A stretch of 64,000 bases of DNA from DASUPK01 sp963747425 (lineage in GTDB: Bacteria; Actinomycetota; Thermoleophilia; Solirubrobacterales; 70-9). The stretch is taken from assembly GCA_963747425.1 (NCBI GenBank), contig CAVVFJ010000001.1, forward strand, positions 248,001 through 312,000, in the 5' to 3' direction. The translations under genes were made by a program, and so were the position numbers. Under the pieces are notes generated by a model. The model was not told the DNA's origin. It made no database searches and saw nothing but the letters and a program-made list of their open reading frames with translations. Positions 1 to 7,234 of this stretch are shown here, one piece after another (within the stretch, counting starts at the first letter, position 1; each line of letters begins with the position of its first letter).

Positions 1-48
1 CGGCCCGCCCAGGCGGGCGCGCGGCGCTTCAACGGTCGGCGGGCTCAT
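1..48 (-). CDS. 5' end of a gene downstream of hisZ, possibly hisG (partial)
   Basis: Sixteen codons are visible before the window edge, starting at an ATG (48-46) that overlaps the hisZ stop codon as ATGA, which implies translational coupling. The visible residues (MSPPTVEAPRARLGGP) carry no diagnostic motif. HisZ is the regulatory subunit of the short-form ATP phosphoribosyltransferase and hisG commonly lies directly next to it, so hisG is the natural guess, but this rests on context only. Confidence 0.45.
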   Translation of the reverse strand, partial: MSPPTVEAPRARLGGP

Positions 49-1043
49 CCCTGTCCCTCTCCACCAAGACGCTCCTCCTCCATCTGGGCGAGGTGCACCC
101 GCTCCAGGTAGAGGCCGAACCCGGCGGCGGGCATCGGGCTGCCGTAGCGGCCGACCAGGTCGTCGTAGCGGCCACCGCCGCCGAGGATGTGGCCGAGCGC
201 GGGGTCGTAGATCTCGACGATCGCGCCGGTGTAGTAGCCGAGGTCGCGCAGCAGGCTGAGGTCGAGCTGCACGCGACCGGCGACGCCGCGATCCACCAGA
301 AGGTCATATGTGGCCTGGAGTCGCTGCGCAGCACGCTCGACTGCGGTCCCGCCCAGCTCGCGGGCCTGGTCCAGAACCTCCGCCCCGCCCCGCAGGCCCG
401 GAAGCCGCAGCAGCGTCTCGCGCCCATGCGCGTCGAGCCCGTCGACGTCATCGACCGCCATCTCCAGCCCGACGAGGTTGTGCTCCGCCAAACGGTCGAG
501 GATGCGAGCGCGATGCTCTCCCTCCACGCCCAGCTCGGTGAGCAACTGGCGAAAGAGGTCGGCGTCGCCGAGTCCAAGCACGGCGCGGTTCAGCCCGACC
601 GCGTCCAGGGAGGCGCTCAGCACCTCGAGCACCTCCACGGTGCCCTCCGGCGCCGGTGAGCCGAGCAGCTCGATTCCGGCGTGGAGGAACTGCCGGACCT
701 GGCCGCGCTGCGGCCGGACGATCCGGTAGGCGTTGCCGACGTAGGAGAAGCGGTGTGGCGGCTGCGCGTCGGCGAAGCGCGTGGCGACCAGGCGAGCAAT
801 CGGGATCGTCATGTCCGAGCGCAATGCGAGGAGCTCGCCGCGCTCGTCGAAGAAGCGGTAGGCGCCGACCCCACTGCGGCCCTCGCCCCTCTGCAGCACC
901 TCGTCGTATTCGAGCGTCGGCGTCGCCACCTGGCCGTAGCCGAAGCGCTCGAAGACCTCGATCAGGGTCGCCTGGAGAGCGCGGAGCTCGCGCATCTCGT
1001 CCGGGAGGATGTCCCGGGTTCCTGGTGGGATCGGGTGGATCAT
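45..1043 (-). CDS. hisZ: ATP phosphoribosyltransferase regulatory subunit HisZ
   Basis: A 332-residue class II aminoacyl-tRNA-synthetase-like protein. It opens with IPPGTRDILPDEM, typical of HisRS/HisZ, has the motif 2-like stretch SYVGNAYRIVRPQRGQVRQF near residues 100-120 and the Gly-rich GHILGGGGRYDDLVGRYG near 285-302. It ends soon after the catalytic-like core, without the C-terminal anticodon-binding domain that a true HisRS of about 420 residues would have. HisZ is catalytically inactive and works with HisG in the first step of histidine synthesis. The start at 1043 has no clear Shine-Dalgarno. The next gene overlaps its stop by 4 bp. A truncated HisRS paralog is the alternative. Confidence 0.88.
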   Translation of the reverse strand: MIHPIPPGTRDILPDEMRELRALQATLIEVFERFGYGQVATPTLEYDEVLQRGEGRSGVGAYRFFDERGELLALRSDMTIPIARLVATRFADAQPPHRFSYVGNAYRIVRPQRGQVRQFLHAGIELLGSPAPEGTVEVLEVLSASLDAVGLNRAVLGLGDADLFRQLLTELGVEGEHRARILDRLAEHNLVGLEMAVDDVDGLDAHGRETLLRLPGLRGGAEVLDQARELGGTAVERAAQRLQATYDLLVDRGVAGRVQLDLSLLRDLGYYTGAIVEIYDPALGHILGGGGRYDDLVGRYGSPMPAAGFGLYLERVHLAQMEEERLGGEGQG

Positions 1044-1131
1044 CGTCTGCCCATCATCGCTTCCCGGCCCTTAACAGGCTGCAAGGTTCGTGGGAATAGG
1101 ATCAGTGCGCCACCCGAGCGGAGGAGGAAAG

Positions 1132-1410
1132 ATGGCCGTAGTTGTGATCCAGGAGTTCGAGGCGACACCCGAGGAGTACGACCAGGTGAACGAGAAGCTC
1201 GGCGAGAGTACGCCCGAGGGAGCGATCCTGCACGCCGCCGCTGATTTGGGGGGAGGCAAGATGAAGTCGATCGACGTCTGGGAGTCCGCCGAGGCCTTCC
1301 AGAGCTTTGTCCAGGACAAGCTGATCCCGGCGATCGCCGAGGTGAACCCGGACGCACCGCAGGCTGGGGAGCCCGAGATCCGCGAGATCTACGACTTGCG
1401 GCAGGCTTGA
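1132..1410 (+). CDS. small ABM-like protein, first of two paralogs
   Basis: A 92-residue soluble protein starting at an ATG with a strong Shine-Dalgarno (GGAGGAAA, 1121-1129); the extra residues upstream are rejected for that reason. It resembles dimeric alpha/beta-barrel (ABM/EthD-like) monomers: a short beta-rich start (VVVIQEFEATPEEYDQV) and the segment SIDVWESAEAFQSFVQDKL near residues 45-65. The following gene shares the WESA-AF--F motif and overall length, so the pair is a tandem duplication. The substrate is unknown. An upstream TAGGAT -10-like box (1098-1103) lies about 30 nt before the start, so this gene has a normal leader, unlike many neighbours. Confidence 0.8.
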   Translation: MAVVVIQEFEATPEEYDQVNEKLGESTPEGAILHAAADLGGGKMKSIDVWESAEAFQSFVQDKLIPAIAEVNPDAPQAGEPEIREIYDLRQA

Positions 1411-1450
1411 CCAGGACCGACCCGCCACCCCTATACGAGGAGGAGAAGGA

Positions 1451-1738
1451 ATGGCTGTATTCATGGAGCTGGAGATGCAGGTGACCCCGGATCAGTACGA
1501 CGCCGTCGATGCGGCGCTCAATCCGAAGGGAGATCCACCCGACGGGCTGATCGCCCACAGCGCTCGTTTCGATGGCGACACGCTGAAGATTCTCGACATC
1601 TGGGAGTCGGCGGATGCGTTTGGCGCGTTCGCCGAGTCGCGGCTCGGGCCGGGAATGGCTGAGGCGCTCGGCGACGACGCACCGGACGCCCCTCCGGAGC
1701 CGAAGTTCACCGAGCTCCACAACGCCTATTCGGTCTGA
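1451..1738 (+). CDS. small ABM-like protein, second of two paralogs
   Basis: A 95-residue paralog of the preceding gene, 40 bp downstream and preceded by its own Shine-Dalgarno (AGGAGGAGAAGGA, 1438-1450). It reads as a ferredoxin-like ABM fold: ELEMQVTPDQYDAVDAAL at the start, then ILDIWESADAFGAFAESRL. Loop length and C-terminus differ from the first copy (APDAPPEPKFTELHNAYSV). The two may form a heterodimer, since this fold normally dimerises; that is inference. The function is not recognised. Confidence 0.8.
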   Translation: MAVFMELEMQVTPDQYDAVDAALNPKGDPPDGLIAHSARFDGDTLKILDIWESADAFGAFAESRLGPGMAEALGDDAPDAPPEPKFTELHNAYSV

Positions 1739-1745
1739 TTCCGGC

Positions 1746-3047
1746 CTAAGCAGGCACGCGCTCTGAGGCGACCCGCTCGATGCGGGCGCCCAGATCGCGT
1801 AGTCGCACGTCGATCCGCTCGTAGCCGCGGTCGATCTGAGCGACGTTGCCGATCTCCGAGGTGCCCTGCGCGGCCAGTGCCGCGATGAGCATCGCCATGC
1901 CGGCGCGGATGTCCGGGCTCTCCAGTCGAGCGCCATGAAGACGGCTCGGACCACTGACGACCGCCCTGTGGGGATCGCTGAGGTGGATCCGAGCGCCCAT
2001 CGCGACGAGCTTGTCGACGAAGAACAGCCGGTTCTCGAACATCTTCTCGTGGATCACGATCGTCCCGTCCGCCTGCGTGGCGAGCGCGAGCGCGATCGAG
2101 GTGAGGTCCGCCGGGAAGGCCGGCCAGGGGCCGTCGTCGATCTTCGGGATCGCGTCGCCCTGGTCGTCACGGATGGTGAGCGGCTGGTTTGGCGGCACCA
2201 GGAGGTCCCCTCCTTCGAGCATCGTCTGGAGGCCCAGCCGCCGGAAGTGACGGCGGATTCCCTCCAGGTCCTCCTCCACTACCTCGCGGATGCGCAGCTC
2301 GCCGCTCGTCGCGGCCGCCAGAGCCATGAAGCTGGCGATCTCGATGTGGTCGGGACAGACGTCGTGTTCGGCGCCGGACAGCTTGTCGCCGCCGTGGACC
2401 GTCATCACGTTGGAGCCGATCCCGTCGACCTCCGCCCCCATCTTGCAGAGCAGGCGCGCCAGATCCTGGACGTGCGGCTCGGAGGCGGCGTTGGCGATCG
2501 TGGTCGGACCCTCCGTCAGAGCGGCGGCCAGCAGGGCGTTCTCGGTGCCCATCACCGAGGGCTCGTCCATGAAGATTCGCTTCGGCTTCAGGCCGTCCGG
2601 CGGAGCCGAGAGCTCGATCCATTGGTCTCCATCGATCTTGGCGCCGAGGTCGCGGAAGGCGTCGAGATGTGCGTCCAGGCGCCGGCGGCCTATCGTGTCC
2701 CCGCCCGGTGGCGGCATCTTCACCTCGCCGCAGCGGGCGAGCAGTGGTCCGGCGACCAGGAAGGAAGCTCGGATCCGGTTGGCGAGCTCCTCGTCGACCT
2801 CAGTGTCGGCGATGCTCTCGGCCTGCAGCCGGACCTCGTTCTCACCGGTCCAGGCCACCTTGACGCCGAGTCGCTCGAGCAGCCCGAGCATCGACTCGAC
2901 GTCCCGGATCCGCGGGACGTTGCGGATCACGAGCTCCTCGTCGGTGAGCAGGCAGGCGGCGAGGATCGGGAGCGCAGCGTTCTTGTTGCCCGCCGGCGCG
3001 ATCTCTCCCGAGAGCGGAACGCCGCCCTGGATGATGAACTTCTCCAC
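1746..3047 (-). CDS. murA: UDP-N-acetylglucosamine 1-carboxyvinyltransferase (MurA), Asp-type active site
   Basis: A 433-residue EPSP-synthase-fold enzyme that transfers enolpyruvate from PEP to UDP-GlcNAc, the first committed step of peptidoglycan synthesis in the cytoplasm. The N-terminal PLSGEIAPAGNKNAALPIL carries the conserved Lys-Asn pair. The catalytic loop reads PPPGGDTIG, so the Cys attacked by fosfomycin in E. coli MurA is Asp (residue 117 from the chosen start), as in mycobacteria. A GTG at 3047 is chosen because it gives the usual MEKF-like start and sits 8 nt after a TACTCT -10 box; an ATG at 3071 would overlap the start of the divergent gene. Whether the genome has a second, Cys-type MurA cannot be seen. 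Confidence 0.93.
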   Translation of the reverse strand: MEKFIIQGGVPLSGEIAPAGNKNAALPILAACLLTDEELVIRNVPRIRDVESMLGLLERLGVKVAWTGENEVRLQAESIADTEVDEELANRIRASFLVAGPLLARCGEVKMPPPGGDTIGRRRLDAHLDAFRDLGAKIDGDQWIELSAPPDGLKPKRIFMDEPSVMGTENALLAAALTEGPTTIANAASEPHVQDLARLLCKMGAEVDGIGSNVMTVHGGDKLSGAEHDVCPDHIEIASFMALAAATSGELRIREVVEEDLEGIRRHFRRLGLQTMLEGGDLLVPPNQPLTIRDDQGDAIPKIDDGPWPAFPADLTSIALALATQADGTIVIHEKMFENRLFFVDKLVAMGARIHLSDPHRAVVSGPSRLHGARLESPDIRAGMAMLIAALAAQGTSEIGNVAQIDRGYERIDVRLRDLGARIERVASERVPA

Positions 3048-3053
3048 GGCGCC

Positions 3054-3060
3054 TAGAGTA
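3054..3060. promoter_or_regulatory. shared bidirectional -10 element (TAGAGTA) between murA and the HD gene
   Basis: The sequence TAGAGTA reads as TAGAGT on the plus strand, 10 nt before the ATG at 3070, and as TACTCT on the minus strand, 7 nt before the GTG at 3047. Both fit the TANNNT -10 pattern of actinobacterial leaderless promoters. No Shine-Dalgarno precedes either start. Inferred from spacing only. Confidence 0.5.
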
Positions 3061-3069
3061 GCCAGCCGC

Positions 3070-3630
3070 ATGGCGGTTCTCTCAAGAGAGGATGCATGGC
3101 AGCTCGTTTGCGAGTGGATCGAGTCCGACTCGCTGCGAAAGCACCTGCTCGGCGTCGAGGCGGCGATGCGCGCTTATGCCCGCAAATGGGATGAGGACGA
3201 GGAGCTCTACGCCGTCACCGGGCTGGTTCACGACCTCGACTACGAGCGCTATCCGGACCTCGACACCGGTCACCCGCGCTACGCGATCAAGGAGCTGGAG
3301 GAGCGCGGCTACCCGCAGGACGTGATCGCCGCCGTCGCCGGGCACGCGGACTTCATGGGAGTCCCCCGCGAGACCCGTATGGCGAAGACGCTCTACGCGG
3401 TCGACGAGCTCTCCGGGTTCGTCGCGGCCTGTGCCCTGGTGCGCCCCACCGGCATCGAGGGCATGAAGCCGAAGTCAGTGAAGAAGAAGCTGAAGCAGCC
3501 GTCGTTTGCGGCAGCCGTCAATCGCGACGAGGTCCAGAGGGGGATCGATGAGCTCGGCGTCGATCAGGACGAGCACATCGCGCTGATCATCGAGGCGCTG
3601 GCCGAGCGCTCGGACGACCTCGGCCTGTGA
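3070..3630 (+). CDS. HD-domain phosphohydrolase-like protein
   Basis: A 186-residue soluble protein. An N-terminal helix with SLRKHLLGVEAAMRAYAR supplies the first metal-ligand His, VTGLVHDLDYERYPD gives the HD pair, and GHPRYAIKELEERGY followed by AAVAGHADF supplies further histidines, the usual HD/HDIG arrangement. Such proteins hydrolyse phosphomonoesters or nucleotides using a metal; the substrate is unknown. The gene is divergent from murA, appears leaderless, and its stop overlaps the next start (3627). Confidence 0.8.
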   Translation: MAVLSREDAWQLVCEWIESDSLRKHLLGVEAAMRAYARKWDEDEELYAVTGLVHDLDYERYPDLDTGHPRYAIKELEERGYPQDVIAAVAGHADFMGVPRETRMAKTLYAVDELSGFVAACALVRPTGIEGMKPKSVKKKLKQPSFAAAVNRDEVQRGIDELGVDQDEHIALIIEALAERSDDLGL

Positions 3631-4695
3631 GCCGCTGGCTCAAGATCACGCTGGGGATCCTCGGCGGGCTCATCGTCCTCCTCCTGCTCAACGCCCTGGT
3701 CGTCTCCAACGAGACCAAGGCCGCTCACGTGCGGGACGAGGGAGCACAGCTCGTGGACACCTCGAGCGGCACGCTCCAGGTGCTGGACCAGGGTGACTCA
3801 CATGATCGGCCGCCACAAACACCGCGGCCGGGTAATCCAATCGTCCTGCTCCACTGCGCGACCTGCTCGATGGACTGGTGGGACAACCTCGCGCCCCTCC
3901 TGGAGCAGGACCATCGAGTCATCCGCATCGACCTGCTCGGGATGGGCGGGTCGGACAAGCCGGGGTCCGGGTACTCGATGGACGACCAGGCGAGCGCGAT
4001 CGCCGAGGCGCTCGCAAAGCTGCACGTGGTCGGCGCAACGGTGGTTGGCCATTCACTCGGCGCCAGCGTCGCGGTCGCGGTCGCCGAGCAGAGCCCTCAG
4101 CTCGCTTCCAGGATCGTTGATCGTCGACCAGTCGCCCGACGACGGCTTCGAGCACGAATCGCTGGGCGAGCACCTCAGCATGTGGCCGGTGATCGGTCAG
4201 GCGATGGCGCGGCTGGTGCAGGTCGCGCCGGCCTCCATGGTCCGCAGCGAGTACGACCAGGCATTCGCGCCGGGCTACAACATCTCGAGCGGCTTCGACA
4301 ATCCCGACCAGCCCGTCGACGACCTGCGCGCGATGACCTACACCTCCCTCAAGGAGACCCTCGACGCCGAGCAGGACTATGTGGATGAGAGCCCACTCGA
4401 CCAGCGGCTCGCGGCGTTGCACGTCCCGCTGCTCGTCATCTTCGGAGCTGAGGATCAGATCTACGACCCCCAGGCCGCGATAGCTCGCTACCGGCAGGTG
4501 CCCGGCGCCCAGACGCATCTGATCCCCGGCGCGGGCCACTCCCCCAACGTCGAGAAGCCGAACCTCGTGGCGCCGCTGATCCTGGCGTTCGCGAAGCCGC
4601 CGAAGGCTCCGAGGAAAGCCGGCCACAAGGCCCAGCAAGGCGTTAAGGCCGTCGGATCCGCTAAACCGGCGGGGAAGAAACCGGCCCAGAAATAG
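3627..4695 (+). CDS. membrane-anchored alpha/beta hydrolase, reading frame disrupted near 4115
   Basis: An N-terminal membrane anchor (ITLGILGGLIVLLLLNALVV, residues 7-26) is followed by an alpha/beta-hydrolase core: LLHCATCSMDWW around the oxyanion region, nucleophile elbow VVGHSLGAS, then after a shift of frame IVDQSPDDGF, the acid loop FGAEDQIYD and the catalytic His in PGAGHSPNVEKP. The first part is read in the frame of 3627 up to about 4118, the rest in the next frame to the stop at 4695; removing one base near 4116-4120 restores R-I-V-I-V-D-Q. The catalytic triad is complete once joined. The Lys/Ala-rich tail (after about residue 330) is unstructured. It may be an assembly error or a recent pseudogene. 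Confidence 0.75.
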
Positions 4696-4752
4696 CGAGA
4701 AGGCCCAGTTTCCTGGGCCTTCTCTGGGAACAAGGTTTCCCTTGTCCCGTTA
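4690..4752 (-). ncRNA. candidate small RNA 1 (two GAAA-tetraloop hairpins)
   Basis: On the minus strand a promoter-like pair (TTGACT, 16 nt, TAGGGT) is followed by about 60 nt that fold into two hairpins. The first has arms GGGACAAGG / CCTTGTTCCC (one bulged base) and the second GAGAAGGCCCAG / CTGGGCCTTCTC (12 bp perfect); both are closed by GAAA tetraloops. The second may act as the terminator and reaches into the 3' end of the hydrolase gene on the other strand. There is no open reading frame of note. It shares promoter and terminal hairpin with candidate RNA 2, 170 bp away. The boundaries are estimates. Confidence 0.4.
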
Positions 4753-4758
4753 GGAAGC

Positions 4759-4806
4759 ACCCTACGCCTCGCAACGGCGAAGTCAAGGGCCTGTAAACGG
4801 ACGTTT
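4759..4806 (-). promoter_or_regulatory. promoter of candidate small RNA 1 with upstream inverted repeat
   Basis: The -35 TTGACT occupies 4786-4781, the spacer is 16 nt and the -10 TAGGGT occupies 4764-4759. Just upstream lies an inverted repeat, AAACG-GA-CGTTT (4795-4806), in the same relative place as the AAAACGCG/CGCGTTTT repeat of the second promoter. Confidence 0.4.
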
Positions 4807-4839
4807 TCGCAATCTGCGGAAAAAAGGCCTGCTCCTCTG

Positions 4840-4924
4840 CAGAAAGCGAAACGGCCCGGTTTCCCGGGCCGTCTCTGTTTGAACTGACCTGATTGACCTT
4901 GCGATCAACCTGTCTTGTTCAAGT
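4840..4924 (-). ncRNA. candidate small RNA 2 (closed multi-stem plus GAAA hairpin)
   Basis: About 85 nt on the minus strand, downstream of TTGACG-N16-TAGGGT. An outer stem TTGAAC/GTTCAA (4922-4917 with 4884-4879) encloses an inner 7-bp stem GGTTGAT/GTCAATC with loop CGCAAG; then comes a 9-bp hairpin ACGGCCCGG-GAAA-CCGGGCCGT (4872-4851) followed by a T-rich tail (TTCGCTTTCT). The terminal hairpin and promoter match candidate RNA 1 while the 5' stem differs in sequence and shape, as expected of diverged tandem copies. Confidence 0.42.
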
Positions 4925-4930
4925 GCGGGC

Positions 4931-4987
4931 ACCCTAGCGTCTGCAACAGCGACGTCAATGGGGTGAAAACGCGAGATCCCGCGTTTT
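4931..4987 (-). promoter_or_regulatory. promoter of candidate small RNA 2 with upstream inverted repeat
   Basis: The -35 TTGACG is at 4958-4953, the spacer is 16 nt and the -10 TAGGGT is at 4936-4931. An inverted repeat AAAACGCG / CGCGTTTT (4966-4973 and 4980-4987, 6-nt spacer) lies just upstream of the -35 and could be a regulator site. Confidence 0.4.
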
Positions 4988-5005
4988 GCGGCGATCGGCT
5001 GATTC

Positions 5006-5022
5006 GGCCCGTTTCCGGAACC
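5006..5022 (-). terminator. weak GAAA-loop hairpin after the zinc-finger gene
   Basis: On the minus strand GGTTCCG-GAAA-CGGGCC forms an imperfect hairpin 16 bp after the stop of the zinc-finger protein. It has the same GAAA loop as the two RNAs downstream, but no T-tract follows. It could be a terminator or a degenerate third copy. Confidence 0.25.
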
Positions 5023-5037
5023 GCGCAAAATCCGCCA

Positions 5038-5367
5038 TCACCCCCATCGCCCTCCGGCCTTCGCCCACTCGGTCATGTGATCGACCGAGCAGAAGGCGTC
5101 CACGACCCGGTGCTCGCCGCGATGGCGGACGAGCAGGACGTGTGCGTCCGTGAGCTCGGCGTCGCAGTGGGAGCAGCTGGTGGCTCCCTCGTCCAGCGAG
5201 GGCGGCTCAGTCAACTCTCCCGCGTCCCAGTGCGCGCCCTGGATCGACCAGGGGATGACGTGCTCGAGCCGGCAGAACACCGCCCGCCGCTCTCCCGCTG
5301 GTTCGTAGGCGCGGAAGCCGTCGTCGGGCTCGACCTCCGCTCCACACCAGGTGCAGCTCTCGTTCAT
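5038..5367 (-). CDS. small protein with two zinc-finger-like repeats
   Basis: A 109-residue protein built from two similar halves. Each half has C-x2-C (CTWC at 5-8; CSHC in the second half) followed some 20-25 residues later by F-C-x3-H (FCRLEH; FCSVDH) and a W. This predicts two treble-clef-type zinc sites formed by an internal duplication. No enzyme motif is visible and the family is not recognised. The ATG at 5367 follows an interspersed repeat whose end (CCCGTTTGAT) could supply a -10 box, suggesting a leaderless transcript. Confidence 0.7.
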   Translation of the reverse strand: MNESCTWCGAEVEPDDGFRAYEPAGERRAVFCRLEHVIPWSIQGAHWDAGELTEPPSLDEGATSCSHCDAELTDAHVLLVRHRGEHRVVDAFCSVDHMTEWAKAGGRWG

Positions 5368-5374
5368 AACGACA

Positions 5375-5416
5375 TCAAACGGGTTGCTCTCGGCTTCGCC
5401 TCAAGCACCCTCGCAT
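5375..5416. repeat. interspersed palindromic repeat, copy A
   Basis: This is one of five copies of an element with consensus ATGCGAGGGTGC - variable stem-loop - GCAACCCGTTT (read on the minus strand here). The stem is TGCT/AGCA with an inner GGC-TTC-GCC. It fills the gap between two divergent genes. The other copies are at 12021, 51156, 54338 and 59031. Confidence 0.6.
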
Positions 5417-5426
5417 AATGCACGCG

Positions 5427-6485
5427 ATGGCGGCTCTGCGCATAGTCGTGCTCGAGGGCGATCAGACCGGGCAGGAGCTGCTCGAGCAGGCGCTGCGGGT
5501 GATCGACCCGGACGTGATCGGCCTGGAGGTCGACCTCCAGCGGTTCGATCTCTCGCTCGAGAGCCGCCGCCGGACTGAGAACGAGATCTGCACCGAGGCG
5601 GCCGAGGCGATGGCGGAGGCCGGCTTCGGGATCAAGGCCGCGACGATCACGCCGGAGGGCGCCGACGACGTCGGCAGCCCGAACCGCCTGATCCGCGAGG
5701 CGGTCGACGGCAAGGTGATCGTGCGGACCGGCCGCCGCATCCCGGGCGTCAGCCCCGTCGCCGGGATCCATCATCCGATCTCGGTGGTCCGGATGGCCGT
5801 GGAGGACGCCTACGGCGCCGAGGAGTCACGCCGTCCCGAGGATGGAGACGAGGTCGCCCAGCGCACCGAGGTGATCCATCGATCGAACTGCCGCGCGGTG
5901 GCCGAATACGCGTTCCGGACGGCGCAGGAGATCGACGGCCGGGTCTACGGCGGGCCGAAGTGGACCGTCAGCCCGGTCTACGAGGGCATGCTGAAGGAGG
6001 AGATGGACGCGGCGGCCGAGCGCCACCCGGAGGTCGCCTACGAGCCCCTGCTGATCGACGCCACCTACGCCGGGCTGCTCACCGGCCGCGCCGACGCGCC
6101 GCTCGTGATCCCCAGCCTCAACCGCGACGGCGACCTGCTCTCCGACCTGGTCCTGCCGCTGTATGGATCGATCGCCGGCGCCGAGTCGGTCCTGCTCGCG
6201 CTGGACGACGACCTGCGGGTGCGCGTGGCGATGAGCGAGGCGCCGCACGGGACCGCCCCCGCCCTGGAGGGGAAGGACATCGCGAATCCGATGGGGATGA
6301 TCCTGGCTGCGGCCGCGGTCCTCCACTACGCCGGCGTGGCTGGAGTCGGCGGCGCGCACGAGGCCTCGCGCGCCATCTACGAGAGCGTGCTGGAGACGGC
6401 GGCGGCCGGCATCCGCACCACGGACCTGAAGGGGCACGCGAGCACCACCGAGTTCACGGACGCGGTGATCGAGCGGATCAGATGA
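5427..6485 (+). CDS. isocitrate/isopropylmalate dehydrogenase family protein
   Basis: A 352-residue beta-decarboxylating dehydrogenase. Family marks seen are VVLEGDQTGQELLEQAL (nucleotide-binding start), VIVRTGRRIPGVSPVAG, RSNCRAVAEYAFRTAQE, KWTVSPVYEGMLKEEM, and the C-terminal APHGTAPALEGKDIANPMGMILAAA, matching the HGSAPDIAGK-ANP signature. A separate leuB lies at 30477, so this copy is more likely an isocitrate or homologous 2-hydroxyacid dehydrogenase. The ATG at 5427 is chosen because CATAAT (5414-5419) ends 7 nt before it; an ATG at 5418 overlaps that box. It converges with the lipoprotein gene, overlapping by 8 bp. Confidence 0.82.
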   Translation: MAALRIVVLEGDQTGQELLEQALRVIDPDVIGLEVDLQRFDLSLESRRRTENEICTEAAEAMAEAGFGIKAATITPEGADDVGSPNRLIREAVDGKVIVRTGRRIPGVSPVAGIHHPISVVRMAVEDAYGAEESRRPEDGDEVAQRTEVIHRSNCRAVAEYAFRTAQEIDGRVYGGPKWTVSPVYEGMLKEEMDAAAERHPEVAYEPLLIDATYAGLLTGRADAPLVIPSLNRDGDLLSDLVLPLYGSIAGAESVLLALDDDLRVRVAMSEAPHGTAPALEGKDIANPMGMILAAAAVLHYAGVAGVGGAHEASRAIYESVLETAAAGIRTTDLKGHASTTEFTDAVIERIR

Positions 6486-6948
6486 CGGGTGCCGTGCTGG
6501 TCGGCCCGGTCGGCTCCGTATCGACGACGCGCCGCCACTCGGTGATGTGCCCGTCGTGGATCACGAAGGCGGTCTTGGCCGCCTCCCCGACGCCGTTGCC
6601 GCACTCGCCCGGACCGGGCCGCTCTGTCAGAACGAAGGTCGCGATCGTGTACTTGCCGGAGGAGGTCGCCGCGGTCAGCTTCGCCCCGCAGGGCAGGGAC
6701 TGATTGAAGAGCTCCACCTGCCGGCGGTTGGCGAGTTGCAGAGGTGCGGTCCCGTTCTGAACGACGACGGGGATTGCGAAGCGATCGCTCGCCGCCGAGA
6801 TGTCGCCGGCTCGCAGCTCGTCCGCCCAGCCCTTGACCACCTGGACCGCGTCGGCATCGGCGTTGCCGGGGATCGTGGTGCCCTGATCCGAGGAGGACCC
6901 GCAGCCGGCGAGTGCCATCACGCTCAGGGCGACATAAACGGCGGCCAC
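6478..6948 (-). CDS. lipoprotein of unknown function
   Basis: A 156-residue exported protein. The short hydrophobic start VAAVYVALSVMALAGC ends in a lipobox (LAGC), predicting acylation of Cys after cleavage. The mature part has one compact domain (VVKGWADELRAGDISAASDRF... through ...VIHDGHITEWRRVVD) resembling SnoaL/NTF2-like folds, with a conserved-looking Cys pair (LPCGAK, GECGNG). The GTG at 6948 is chosen because it gives a signal peptide of normal length; longer readings run through the small gene upstream. It lies 35 bp downstream of that gene in the same direction. Confidence 0.65.
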   Translation of the reverse strand: MAAVYVALSVMALAGCGSSSDQGTTIPGNADADAVQVVKGWADELRAGDISAASDRFAIPVVVQNGTAPLQLANRRQVELFNQSLPCGAKLTAATSSGKYTIATFVLTERPGPGECGNGVGEAAKTAFVIHDGHITEWRRVVDTEPTGPTSTAPVI

Positions 6949-6983
6949 AAAAACCGCCGCCGGACCTGCACTGGCTCGAGCGG

Positions 6984-7172
6984 TCAGTCGCGCCGCTCCG
7001 AGCGCTCTCGCTTGGCGAGCATGCGCTCCAGATAGGCGGACTTCTCGGCGCGGCGTCGGTGCTGGCGCTCCTCGTCCGGGGTCAGCGAGTTGGGGATCGC
7101 CTCGTGCTCCTCGGTAGCCCGATCGTGCTGGAGACGGCGCAGCTCTTCCGTGGTCGGCTCTCGCTTCGCCAT
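6984..7172 (-). CDS. small highly charged protein
   Basis: A 62-residue protein rich in Arg, Glu and Lys (MAKREPTTEELRRLQHDRAT...), probably helical, with no Cys and no membrane segment. The ATG at 7172 lies 7 nt after TACTCT, a leaderless-type -10. It is divergent from imuB with the LexA box about 50 bp upstream, so it might also respond to DNA damage; that is inference. The function is not recognised. Confidence 0.6.
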   Translation of the reverse strand: MAKREPTTEELRRLQHDRATEEHEAIPNSLTPDEERQHRRRAEKSAYLERMLAKRERSERRD

Positions 7173-7220
7173 CTGTCGGAGAGTACTCCGCTCTTTCCTT
7201 GACCTTTGAGCGCGGGTATA

Positions 7221-7234
7221 CGAACATATGTTCG
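7221..7234. promoter_or_regulatory. LexA (SOS) box in front of imuB
   Basis: CGAACATATGTTCG is a perfect palindrome matching the actinobacterial/Gram-positive SOS box (GAAC-N4-GTTC). It directly abuts the imuB ATG at 7235, so bound LexA would cover the transcription start. SOS control of imuB/dnaE2 cassettes is well established in other Actinobacteria. Confidence 0.9.
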
